12,246 bases of DNA from Flemingiibacterium sp045636265 (GTDB lineage: Bacteria; Bacillota; Clostridia; Oscillospirales; CAG-272). The notes beneath the pieces were generated by a model. It worked only from the letters and a program-made list of their open reading frames with translations. It was not told the DNA's origin and made no database searches. The position numbers and the translations under genes were made by a program. The stretch is from contig JAZTXD010000100.1 of NCBI GenBank assembly GCA_045636265.1, positions 1 through 12,246 on the forward strand. Direction: 5' to 3'. Numbering within the stretch: position 1 is the first letter of the stretch; every line of letters begins with the position of its first letter. This document shows, one piece after another, positions 1-6,524 of this stretch.

Positions 1-12
1 TTCAAAATATGA

Positions 13-41
13 TTGACATATTATATCAATGATGATATAAT
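13..41 (+). promoter_or_regulatory. Perfect sigma-A promoter for the SLOG gene
   Basis: TTGACA at 13-18 and TATAAT at 36-41 are separated by exactly 17 bases. Both hexamers match the housekeeping consensus. The expected transcription start is near 48, giving a short leader that contains the SD sequence GGAGGGG at 57-63 and the start codon at 72. Confidence 0.85.
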
Positions 42-71
42 ATTTGATATCAGCATGGAGGGGTGATATTT

Positions 72-500
72 ATGAAAACGTGTACATTTTTCGGTCATCG
101 TCAAATTCCGAATGATTTATGTGATCCGCTTCGTGCCGCCATTGTAAACCTTATAGAAAATGAAGGTGTGTATAATTTCTATGTCGGAAATCAAGGCGGA
201 TTTGACAGCATGGTATTAAAGGCGCTTCGTGAATTGGCACAGATATATTTAGATTTGCGTTATTCGGTCGTACTTGCTTATTATCCTACCGAGAAAAATA
301 TCGGCGGTGTACGTCCCGAGGAAACCTTGTTTCCCGAAACGGTGGCAAAATCGCATCCGCGCTTTGCAATAGATAAGCGAAACCGATATATGATCGACTG
401 TGCAGATTGCGTTATAGCGTATGTATTGCATGTTGGTGGCGCGATGAAATATACCGAGCTTGCCATAAAAAAGGGAAAGCGAGTAATAAACCTTGCATAG
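72..500 (+). CDS. SLOG-fold (YpsA-related) small protein
   Basis: This 142-residue protein resembles the small Rossmann-like SLOG/YpsA-related proteins, a group thought to bind nucleotides or nucleotide-derived ligands. Seen in the sequence: an N-terminal strand with FFGHRQ (residues 6-11), a glycine loop GNQGGFD (39-45), the strand ADCVIAYV (111-118), and the C-terminal GGAMKYTELA (122-131) followed by a short basic helix and strand. These are the usual blocks of the fold, and the length is typical. There is no signal peptide or membrane segment. I chose ATG 72 over the in-frame GTG at 63 because the SD GGAGGGG (57-63) overlaps that GTG and is well spaced from ATG 72. The gene stands alone, with its own promoter upstream and rplM driven separately downstream. 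Ligand and role are unknown, and an enzymatic function should not be assumed. Confidence 0.8.
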   Translation: MKTCTFFGHRQIPNDLCDPLRAAIVNLIENEGVYNFYVGNQGGFDSMVLKALRELAQIYLDLRYSVVLAYYPTEKNIGGVRPEETLFPETVAKSHPRFAIDKRNRYMIDCADCVIAYVLHVGGAMKYTELAIKKGKRVINLA

Positions 501-530
501 AGTACGCCAAAAAAACGTGCCTCACGCATG

Positions 531-610
531 TGCAATATAGCTCAAAATCGAAGAAAATAGGCGATTTTGAGAGCAAATATGCACGTAAATCAAAATTTTG
601 AGATTTTTTT
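531..610 (+). terminator. Hairpin region after the SLOG gene, probable terminator
   Basis: CTCAAAATCG (541-550) pairs with CGATTTTGAG (562-571) as a perfect 10-bp stem. Weaker flanking pairing lies between TGCAATAT (531-538) and ATATGCA (577-583). No T-run follows this stem directly. The T-run (604-610) lies after a second copy of ATTTTGAG (595-602), which could instead pair with 541-548, and after the palindrome TCAAAATTTTGA (590-601). Termination of the SLOG transcript in this stretch is likely, but which structure does it is unclear. Confidence 0.4.
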
Positions 611-621
611 CGAAAAAAGGC

Positions 622-650
622 TTGACAATGCTCTTGCTATGTGATATAAT
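622..650 (+). promoter_or_regulatory. Perfect sigma-A promoter for rplM-rpsI
   Basis: TTGACA at 622-627 and TATAAT at 645-650 have a 17-base spacer. The expected start of transcription is about 657. It follows the T-run that ends the SLOG region, so the ribosomal pair has its own strong promoter. Confidence 0.9.
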
Positions 651-656
651 ATTGCA

Positions 657-734
657 CGTTGAGAAATGTCTGTCCATGCGACCAACCCATCGCGCGGCAG
701 ATTATAAAATATTCATTGAAAGGAATTACCTATT
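657..734 (+). ncRNA. rplM mRNA leader, possible autoregulatory L13 leader
   Basis: A leader of about 78 nt separates the predicted start of transcription from the rplM ATG. Many Bacillota carry a structured L13 leader at this place, thought to bind L13 for feedback control. Here TCTG (669-672) can pair with CAGA (698-701), enclosing GCG (678-680), which can pair with CGC (691-693 or 693-695). The fold is short, so assignment to the known family is by position plus this pairing only. The last part holds the SD GAAAGGA. Confidence 0.35.
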
Positions 735-1166
735 ATGTCCACATACATGGCTAAGAAGGAAACTCTCGAGCGCAAGTGGTATGTAATCGATGCAGCAGGC
801 AAGCCCCTCGGCAAGACCGCTGTTCTCGCAGCTACCATCCTCAGAGGTAAGCACAGACCTGAATTCACCCCCAACGTTGACTGCGGTGAGTTCGTAATCA
901 TCATCAACGCAAAAGACGCAGTTCTCACCGGCAAGAAGCTGGAGCAGAAGTATTATCGCCATCACAGCGGTTACATCGGCGGTCTTAAGGAAGTAAGCTA
1001 TAAGACTCTTATGGCAACCAAGCCTGAGCTTGCAATGCAGCTCGCAGTTAAGGGCATGCTCGCTAAGAACAAGCTCGGCGCAGCTCAGATCAACCGCCTT
1101 AAGGTATACGCAGGTGCAGAGCACAAGCAGCAGGCTCAGCAGCCCGTAGCTTATCCCGCTGAATAA
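735..1166 (+). CDS. rplM: 50S ribosomal protein L13
   Basis: This is ribosomal protein uL13 of the large subunit, an early 23S rRNA-binding assembly protein. The 143-residue product has the family blocks in order: KWYVIDAAGKPLGKTAVLAA (residues 14-33), LRGKHRPEFTPNVDCGEFV (36-54), the INAKDAVLTGKKLEQKYYRHHSGYIGG region (57-83), and the late GMLAKNKLG segment. Length is normal, with a short glutamine-rich tail. The start ATG at 735 has the SD GAAAGGA at 718-724; an in-frame ATG four codons later is less well spaced. rpsI follows after 20 bases, the conserved bacterial pairing of these two genes. Codon use is strongly biased (AAG, CTC, GGC, ATC), as expected for very high expression. Confidence 0.97.
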   Translation: MSTYMAKKETLERKWYVIDAAGKPLGKTAVLAATILRGKHRPEFTPNVDCGEFVIIINAKDAVLTGKKLEQKYYRHHSGYIGGLKEVSYKTLMATKPELAMQLAVKGMLAKNKLGAAQINRLKVYAGAEHKQQAQQPVAYPAE

Positions 1167-1186
1167 TCGAAAGGAGATAATACACA

Positions 1187-1588
1187 ATGTATCAGAGTGC
1201 AAAGCCGTATTTCTACGGCACCGGCAGAAGAAAGAAATCCATCGCTCGTGTTCGCATTGTTCCGGGCACCGGCGTTATCACCGTTAACGGCAAGACCATT
1301 GACGAGTACTTCGGTCTTGAAACCCTCAAGCTCATCATCAACCAGCCTTTCGGCGTAACCGCTACTGAAGGTAAGTTCGACATCATCGCCAACGTTAAGG
1401 GCGGCGGACTTTCCGGTCAGGCAGGCGCTATCCGTCACGGCCTTTCCAGAGCTCTTCTTCAGGCAGACGAAACTTTCCGTCCCGCTCTCAAGAAGGCAGG
1501 CTTCCTCACTCGTGACCCGAGAATGAAGGAAAGAAAGAAGTACGGTCTCAAGGCAGCTCGTCGTGCGAGCCAGTTCTCAAAGAGATAA
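1187..1588 (+). CDS. rpsI: 30S ribosomal protein S9
   Basis: This is ribosomal protein uS9 of the small subunit. Its C-terminal tail reaches into the decoding centre next to P-site tRNA. The 133-residue product shows FYGTGRRKKSIARVRIVPG (residues 9-27), VNGKTIDEYF, then GGGLSGQAGAIRHGLSRAL (the glycine-rich block and following helix), LTRDPRMKERKKYGLKAARR, and the canonical SKR terminus. It is complete and of standard length. The SD AAAGGAGA (1170-1177) is strong and well placed. The gene is cotranscribed with rplM and followed 15 bases later by a terminator hairpin, which closes a two-gene operon. Confidence 0.97.
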   Translation: MYQSAKPYFYGTGRRKKSIARVRIVPGTGVITVNGKTIDEYFGLETLKLIINQPFGVTATEGKFDIIANVKGGGLSGQAGAIRHGLSRALLQADETFRPALKKAGFLTRDPRMKERKKYGLKAARRASQFSKR

Positions 1589-1603
1589 TCGAATACAAAT
1601 TAC

Positions 1604-1640
1604 AAAGTCCCGAAAACACTGGTTTTTCGGGACTTTTTCT
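1604..1640 (+). terminator. Intrinsic terminator of rplM-rpsI
   Basis: A 13-bp stem (1604-1616 with 1624-1636, core AGTCCCG/CGGGACT) closes a seven-base loop, and the T-run formed by the end of the stem and 1637-1638 follows. The flanking A and T runs also let it work weakly on the minus strand. That matters because no other terminator is visible after the convergent rhamnosidase gene. Confidence 0.9.
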
Positions 1641-1875
1641 GTTTGTGCAGATAGTTGATCGACACCGGTACATCAGTATAGTTGGAAATTTCGATTTTTC
1701 AGCTTTCCAGATCTTTACGGCCCGGTGTATATGAGCTTATACCGTGTGCAAGCCCAAGATTGCTGTACTTTTGCTCACCCAAACTGTGATGCGGCTCAAA
1801 TTCTGGAAGACCGTGAGTGAGCATATTTTTATAATCCGGCACCGGGAAGTGGATATTCATTTGCAGTGTAGGCGC
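1641..1875. other. Convergent intergenic stretch with an in-frame extension of the rhamnosidase frame
   Basis: No promoter or RNA gene is apparent here. On the minus strand the frame of the rhamnosidase gene stays open for 58 codons after its TAA (1876-1878) until TGA at 1699-1701. It includes an ATG at 1860 that would give a 53-residue product. There is no SD before that ATG. The peptide is not one I recognise. It may be a decayed tail, a small gene, or chance. Confidence 0.3.
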
Positions 1876-3978
1876 TTATATATTAAAGGTGTAAGTTCCT
1901 TTTGTAAGTTCGGTTTTTACTCCGTTAAGAATGAAAACAGCGCTGTCCGGAACTGTAACATAAAGCACTCCGCTACGCCTTTCGACAGAGATATCTTTAT
2001 AGGTTACCATGAAGTTTTTAACCTCATCAAGAAGCTTCGGTTCAATTACAATCTTACCGCAGTCAAGATTTATACCGCCGATGTATTTGTAAAACCAGTT
2101 GTCAACCTCGCTGAACGCGTGGTGATTGTTGGAATATTGCATATTCCAAGTTTCGCAAAGTGTTGTCGCGCCCTCATTTATCCAATAAGCATAGCTTGGC
2201 ATTGAGGGGTTGATGACAGCCCTATACAGCACATCGTTATACCCGTTTTCCGCCAAGGCGGTGAATATATATTTAATTCCGAGCATACCGCAGTCTATGT
2301 GGTAATCGTCGTCTATTATAAGCTGTGCAAGCTTCTTGGCATATTCCGGGATTTCGTCTTCGTTGAGAAGCCCCTGGTATATCGCACAGGCATAATATGT
2401 TTGGTGGTGCTTAATGCTCTCGTCATTCATAAACACACTTCGCCATGCAGCCTTTACTTTCTTCGCTGTAGCATCCCACTTGCCGCTGTCTTTTCCGATA
2501 GCCGCCGCCATTTTCGACATGGCAACGCAGTCGGCATATAAATATGCTGTGTCGGTCACTTTCGCGGGACATCTGTCGCCGGGGTTAAAGGAACACCAGT
2601 CACCAATGCCGAAGTTTGCAATATAATCGTCCGACATGCGCTCAAAATATCCCATATAAAGCTCAAAGCTGTCCCACAGCTCTTTAATTATAGACGTGTC
2701 CCCGGTGTTTCGGTAAATGTACCATGGAATCAGGGTAAAAGCGCTGTCCCATGCCGGTCCGCTTCCCCAGTTATATCCATAGTTTGATGTGGGAACTATA
2801 CCTGGAATCTGACCGTTTGGGCGCTGGCAGTCTTTAATATCCCGAAGCCATTTTTTGTATGCGTCAACCATGTCAAAATTCATGAGTGCCTGCTCCGCGG
2901 ATACTTGCGCATCGCCGGTCCAGCCGTTCTGCTCTCTGTGAGGGCAGTCTGTGGGGATTCCCATGTGGTTTGACAACGTTGCCTGCAGACTGGCTTTATG
3001 GATTTTATTTAACATCTCGTTATCCGAGGTGAACGTGCCGACAACTTCAAGGTCGGTGTGAATAAACTCCGCTGTAATCTCAAAATCCTCGGGAGCGTTT
3101 TCGACCTTAACATATCTGAAGCCGTAATAAACAAAGTCGGACGCGTATTCATCCTCACCGCCGCTGCAGATTATTATTTCCTCATGCTTAAGCTTGGAGC
3201 CCTCGGCTTCATGAATCGGATCTGTGATCTGAGTGTTTAGTTCTCCGTTTTCATGGAGAAGCTCTGCGTATTTCAGAACTATCTCCTGACCCACAGCCCC
3301 TTTGCAGCGCACCCTCGCTCTACCGCTCATATTGATACCAAAGTCATATATCCCATTCCTATAGCTTACGGGAGAAAAAACCTCACAAACTCTGCACGGC
3401 GGCATTGCCATCGGCTCAAGTATACCACCTGCTTCACGTGTTTTGCGCGCAAACGACCATTCGCTGTCATCGAAGTCCGCGTTTGCGCAGCCTGATTTTT
3501 TAAGTCGGGCGTCGTATATTGCACCGCTTCTTGAGACATTATATGTGTAGGCGCCGTCTGCGACCTTCCACGTTTTGTCAGTTTCCAGAATGAAGTTGGT
3601 GCCATCCTCGAAAGTTACGATAAGCTTCGCGGCAAGCTTTGGCTCGGCTCTCCAGCTTTGCGCAAAATCGTTCCATGTTTTCATGGGATTGTTGTACATT
3701 CCGTTTCCCACATGAACACAGATTGCATTTTTGCCGCGTACTATGAGATTTGTTACATCATAGCTTTGGTAGAGGACTCTTGTATCATATTTTGTAAAAG
3801 GTGTGGTGTACACATCCTCTGTTGCGTTGCTGCCGTTAATTTGACACACACCAAGACCGAGGGCGCATATGTAGAGTACAGCCTTCATCGGAGTTTCTTT
3901 TACATCGAAATCTTTCCTAAAATAATAGCTTCCGTCGTGCTGCTTGGGTGAAGAAATCCATGAAACATTATTTAGCAT
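1876..3978 (-). CDS. Alpha-L-rhamnosidase, glycoside hydrolase family 78
   Basis: This 700-residue enzyme should hydrolyse terminal alpha-L-rhamnose with inversion. Domains in family order are: an N-terminal beta domain (about 30-170), a jelly-roll/concanavalin-like domain (about 205-310), the (alpha/alpha)6 barrel (about 315-640) and a short C-terminal beta domain (640-700). The barrel has the signature DCPHREQNGWTGDAQ (344-358); D344, E349 and D356 have the 5 and 7 residue spacing of the catalytic acidic residues known in characterised GH78 enzymes. NEGATTLCETWN (601-612) carries the expected general base E609. There is no signal peptide, so it acts in the cytoplasm on imported or small glycosides. 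ATG 3978 is chosen over an in-frame ATG at 4068 because GGAGG lies at 3984-3988 and the promoter at 4040-4068 overlaps the longer form. It is shorter than many GH78 proteins but lacks nothing catalytic. It neighbours the LacI gene; control by that regulator is inferred. Confidence 0.9.
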   Translation of the reverse strand: MLNNVSWISSPKQHDGSYYFRKDFDVKETPMKAVLYICALGLGVCQINGSNATEDVYTTPFTKYDTRVLYQSYDVTNLIVRGKNAICVHVGNGMYNNPMKTWNDFAQSWRAEPKLAAKLIVTFEDGTNFILETDKTWKVADGAYTYNVSRSGAIYDARLKKSGCANADFDDSEWSFARKTREAGGILEPMAMPPCRVCEVFSPVSYRNGIYDFGINMSGRARVRCKGAVGQEIVLKYAELLHENGELNTQITDPIHEAEGSKLKHEEIIICSGGEDEYASDFVYYGFRYVKVENAPEDFEITAEFIHTDLEVVGTFTSDNEMLNKIHKASLQATLSNHMGIPTDCPHREQNGWTGDAQVSAEQALMNFDMVDAYKKWLRDIKDCQRPNGQIPGIVPTSNYGYNWGSGPAWDSAFTLIPWYIYRNTGDTSIIKELWDSFELYMGYFERMSDDYIANFGIGDWCSFNPGDRCPAKVTDTAYLYADCVAMSKMAAAIGKDSGKWDATAKKVKAAWRSVFMNDESIKHHQTYYACAIYQGLLNEDEIPEYAKKLAQLIIDDDYHIDCGMLGIKYIFTALAENGYNDVLYRAVINPSMPSYAYWINEGATTLCETWNMQYSNNHHAFSEVDNWFYKYIGGINLDCGKIVIEPKLLDEVKNFMVTYKDISVERRSGVLYVTVPDSAVFILNGVKTELTKGTYTFNI

Positions 3979-4017
3979 AATAACCTCCGAAACTATGGAA
4001 AATTCCCCCTGTGTTGA

Positions 4018-4027
4018 CCTAATTAGG
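4018..4027. promoter_or_regulatory. Palindrome in the rhamnosidase leader
   Basis: CCTAATTAGG is a perfect 10-base palindrome lying about 7 to 16 bases downstream of the predicted rhamnosidase transcription start. The position suits a repressor operator, but the sequence does not match the palindromes around the LacI gene. It may be bound by another regulator, or be chance in AT-rich DNA. Confidence 0.3.
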
Positions 4028-4039
4028 AGTATTGCTTGT

Positions 4040-4068
4040 ATTATACAATCATTTTTAGGTGCTGTCAA
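4040..4068 (-). promoter_or_regulatory. Perfect sigma-A promoter for the rhamnosidase gene
   Basis: On the minus strand TTGACA (complement of 4063-4068) and TATAAT (complement of 4040-4045) are separated by 17 bases. Transcription should start near 4033, leaving a leader of about 55 nt before ATG 3978. Confidence 0.88.
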
Positions 4069-4097
4069 GTACTTTTTATAAAAATAATTCTTTAACT

Positions 4098-4130
4098 AAA
4101 AAGTCACAGCACCCGCTTTGCGAGTGCTGT
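4098..4130 (-). terminator. Terminator after the LacI-family gene
   Basis: ACAGCAC plus CGC (4106-4116, one mismatch at 4113/4123) pairs with GCG plus GTGCTGT (4120-4130) around a TTT loop. Read on the minus strand, the stem is followed after two bases by a run of five T (4098-4102). It lies between the end of the regulator gene and the rhamnosidase promoter, so it separates the two minus-strand transcripts. Confidence 0.7.
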
Positions 4131-4191
4131 TTTCGACATCCTATTTACACCTATAGGCTTTCATGATTTTGGCAACATTGCTGATACAGCT

Positions 4192-5172
4192 TTATATGGA
4201 GTCTTTCGCCTGCGCGATGGTTTCACCTTCAAAAAACTTGCGTTCCACTGTTATTGTATGCTTTGACAGCTCCTCTTTGCTTTCAAATATCCGATAGAGC
4301 AGGCGAATCGCCTCAAAGCACAGCTCATCAAGGTGCATCTTTATGCACGATACGCGTTTTTTTTCGTACGGGATACTCACAATATCGTCAAGGCAGACGA
4401 GCGATATATCTTCGGGAACACGGATGCTTTCTTCACCAAGACGCTGCATTATGCCAACCGCAATGTGGCTGTATGCCGCGAATACGGCGCTGGGCAGCTC
4501 GCCTTTTTGAATTATTTCGTCGATGCCGTAGTATCCGCAGTCATAAAATCTGTGGCTGTTCACACAGATGTATTTTTCGTGCAGGGGAACGTTGGCAGCC
4601 TTCGCGGCGTTTTCGAACAGCTCAAATTCCGTGGGAGTGTATTTTTCTCCAACAAAACCGATACGGCTGTGACCGTACTTCACAAGGCGCTGCATGCTGT
4701 AGTTCAGAGCGTTTCCCATATCGGCAAAGATAGAGTGCACGTTTCCGCTTCCTTTTTCGAGCGATATCTGTATTATGGGAACATTGGTATCGCTTTTTAT
4801 CGGTGCCACCGGCTCGATTACTATAATTCCGTCGGCATGCGCGAATTTGGTGTAGTATTCGATAAGCTGTGTCTGTTTTTCCTTTGAAAAGCCGCTGACT
4901 GTAACTATCATAGTGTCGTCGCGGCTTGTTATGTCATTTTCCAGATATGTGATCATCTGCGAATAGTGAATGCCGAGCATTTCGGGGGATATAACCGCTA
5001 TAACCTTTTTGTCATAGCGCGGTTTATAATATTTTTCAAAGCATCCCTTTTCCTTGGCGACGCGGAAGATGAGCTCCTTGGTTTCTTCGCTTATTTCGGG
5101 ACTGTCTGCGAAGGCTTTTGAAACCGTCGAAACGGATACATTTGCTATTTTTGCTATTTTGGTAAGAGTCAT
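4192..5172 (-). CDS. LacI/GalR-family transcriptional regulator
   Basis: This is a 326-residue DNA-binding sugar-responsive regulator. An N-terminal helix-turn-helix (residues 3-42) contains IAKIANVSVSTVSKAF, the family signature with its recognition helix. A periplasmic-binding-protein-like sensor domain follows from about 56 (VIAVISPEM), with ADGIIVIEP, GHSRIGFVGE and VPEDISLVCLDD blocks. The linker is odd: residues 43-56 (GCFEKYYKPRYDKK) are shorter than the normal hinge and lack the xPNxxARxL helix that usually inserts into the operator centre. The start ATG at 5172 has a strong SD (GGAGG, 5178-5182). It is transcribed divergently from the nagA-like operon and lies next to the rhamnosidase, which fits a local repressor. 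Two similar palindromes in the divergent region are candidate operators, suggesting autoregulation. The inducer is unknown. Confidence 0.92.
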   Translation of the reverse strand: MTLTKIAKIANVSVSTVSKAFADSPEISEETKELIFRVAKEKGCFEKYYKPRYDKKVIAVISPEMLGIHYSQMITYLENDITSRDDTMIVTVSGFSKEKQTQLIEYYTKFAHADGIIVIEPVAPIKSDTNVPIIQISLEKGSGNVHSIFADMGNALNYSMQRLVKYGHSRIGFVGEKYTPTEFELFENAAKAANVPLHEKYICVNSHRFYDCGYYGIDEIIQKGELPSAVFAAYSHIAVGIMQRLGEESIRVPEDISLVCLDDIVSIPYEKKRVSCIKMHLDELCFEAIRLLYRIFESKEELSKHTITVERKFFEGETIAQAKDSI

Positions 5173-5181
5173 ATATTCCTC

Positions 5182-5193
5182 CGAAAATTTTCG
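5182..5193. promoter_or_regulatory. Candidate operator box 1 (regulator leader)
   Basis: CGAAAATTTTCG is a perfect 12-base palindrome, followed by TAA. It sits in the untranslated leader of the LacI-family gene and touches its SD, a position suited to blocking transcription elongation or translation of the regulator. A near copy lies at 5279-5291. Confidence 0.5.
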
Positions 5194-5226
5194 TAAATAT
5201 TACACCAAAGTGCATCCGGCGAGAAC

Positions 5227-5255
5227 ATTATACCATAATATCTTCGGCATTTCAA
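5227..5255 (-). promoter_or_regulatory. Promoter of the LacI-family gene
   Basis: On the minus strand TTGAAA (complement of 5250-5255) and TATAAT (complement of 5227-5232) have a 17-base spacer. The -10 is preceded by TGG, giving an extended -10 (TGnTATAAT). Predicted start near 5220, about 48 nt before the ATG. Confidence 0.75.
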
Positions 5256-5278
5256 GGCATTTGCCGTATTTTATAGTT

Positions 5279-5291
5279 CGAAAATTTTTCG
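5279..5291. promoter_or_regulatory. Candidate operator box 2 (operon promoter)
   Basis: CGAAAATTTTTCG followed by TAA repeats box 1 with one extra central T. It lies between the two divergent promoters, 12 bases upstream of the operon -35. Box centres are about 97 bases apart, so one regulator could bind both. Confidence 0.5.
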
Positions 5292-5303
5292 TAACTTTAA
5301 TGA

Positions 5304-5332
5304 TTGACAAATGTATAAATAAATATTATAAT
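5304..5332 (+). promoter_or_regulatory. Perfect sigma-A promoter for the nagA-like operon
   Basis: TTGACA (5304-5309) and TATAAT (5327-5332) have a 17-base, AT-only apart from one G spacer. Transcription should begin near 5339 and give a leader of about 49 nt. Confidence 0.88.
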
Positions 5333-5375
5333 TTATATTAAGGATATATATGTGTGTCCCTATTTTATAAAAGGC

Positions 5376-5381
5376 AGGTGA
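5376..5381 (+). promoter_or_regulatory. Ribosome binding site that places the nagA-like start at AUA
   Basis: AGGTGA matches the 3' part of the SD consensus AAGGAGGTGA. Six bases later comes ATA at 5388, in frame with the gene. No ATG, GTG or TTG in this frame lies between the SD and ATG 5418, which is 36 bases from the SD and has no SD of its own. Confidence 0.6.
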
Positions 5382-5387
5382 CTTATA

Positions 5388-6524
5388 ATAAAAGCTATCA
5401 TAAATGCCACGCTCGTTATGCCGGATCACTATATCCCGGATGCCACTTTGATTATTGACGGAGAGCGCATAGTCGATTTTGGCAAAAAGCTTGCAACTCC
5501 TGAAAACTGCGAGATAATCGATGCCGGCGGAATGTTCGTCGGTCCCGGACTTATCGACATACATACTCACGCGGATGGCGAAACTTACTTCCACGAGGAT
5601 CCCGTTAGGTGTGCGGATACTGTACTCTCGCACGGCGTTACATCGGTTCTTCCGGCGCTTTACTACAGCCTTAACAAGGAAGATCACCTGAACGCGATAA
5701 AAAGATACCGTGACGCGATTAGCGAGGGAAAATGCAAAAACATTCTGGGACTTTATATGGAAGGCCCATATCTCAATCCCGACTACGGATGTGACAGGGA
5801 AAAGAACGTATGGAAAGACTGCATACGCAGGGAAGACTACGCCGAGATTGTTGATGTGGCTAAAGATTTTGCAAAGGTATGGTGCGTTTCTCCCGAGAGA
5901 GAGGGAACACTCGATTTTGTAAAGGATGTCCGCTCGGCTATACCGAACATCGTGTTCTCAGTGGCTCATTCCGAGGCAACGCCAGAGCAGATCGAAGAGC
6001 TTATCCCATACGGTTTAAGACTCGCCACACACCACACCAATGCCACGGGAACTCTCGAAAACTACCCTGAGGTTCGCGGAGTTTGCGTTGACGAGGCGGT
6101 AAACTACAATGACAGCATTTACGCGGAGCTTATCTGTGACTCCATGGGAGTTCACGTGCATCCGTACATGCTGCGCCTTGTGAAGAAGATAAAGGGGCAG
6201 GACAGAATAATCCTCATATCCGACGCATTCGTTGCCGACGGTCCCCCGATCCCGGGACTTGAGGAAGCGTTTGACATAAACTTCGACCACGGCGGCGAGA
6301 TTGCCGGCTCCAAGCTGACACTCGACATCGCATGCCGCAACATGATGGTACATACCGGAGCGTCCGTGTGCGATGTGTTCAGGTATGCATCGCTCAATCC
6401 GGCTCGACTTCTTGGAATTGCTGAGCTTGGACAGATTAAAAAAGGTGCCATAGCAAATATCATTATAACTGACCAATGGTTTAATATTAAAAATACTATT
6501 TTAAAAGGAGAACTTGTAAAATGA
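5388..6524 (+). CDS. nagA: N-acetylglucosamine-6-phosphate deacetylase-like amidohydrolase
   Basis: NagA removes acetate from N-acetylglucosamine-6-phosphate in the cytoplasm to give glucosamine-6-phosphate. The protein is 378 residues from ATA 5388, or 368 from ATG 5418. With the earlier start it opens with KAIINATLVMPD, the usual first strand of NagA; the SD also favours it, so I place the start there despite the rare codon. Seen in order (378 numbering): HTH metal pair H59 and H61, MEGPYLNP with metal ligand E125, AHSEA with H194, ATHHTNATG with H215/H216, GVHVHP (254-259), and ISDA with catalytic D279. Typical wording is altered in places (HHTNATG for THLFNAM, SDAF for TDAM), so this is a divergent branch and another N-acetyl sugar phosphate could be the substrate. 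It is first in its operon and overlaps the next gene by four bases (ATGA). Confidence 0.85.
   Translation: MKAIINATLVMPDHYIPDATLIIDGERIVDFGKKLATPENCEIIDAGGMFVGPGLIDIHTHADGETYFHEDPVRCADTVLSHGVTSVLPALYYSLNKEDHLNAIKRYRDAISEGKCKNILGLYMEGPYLNPDYGCDREKNVWKDCIRREDYAEIVDVAKDFAKVWCVSPEREGTLDFVKDVRSAIPNIVFSVAHSEATPEQIEELIPYGLRLATHHTNATGTLENYPEVRGVCVDEAVNYNDSIYAELICDSMGVHVHPYMLRLVKKIKGQDRIILISDAFVADGPPIPGLEEAFDINFDHGGEIAGSKLTLDIACRNMMVHTGASVCDVFRYASLNPARLLGIAELGQIKKGAIANIIITDQWFNIKNTILKGELVK

Noticed and set aside
735..1438. Minus-strand open frames opposite rplM and rpsI
   Set aside because: They are mirror frames of highly biased ribosomal genes with no translation signals.
3978..4068. Upstream start for the rhamnosidase at 4068
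   Set aside because: The added 30 codons overlap the promoter and lie before the SD, and the resulting leader is not part of the GH78 family.
5172..5388. Catabolite-responsive (cre) site in the divergent region
   Set aside because: No sequence close to TGWAANCGNTNWCA was found between the two promoters.
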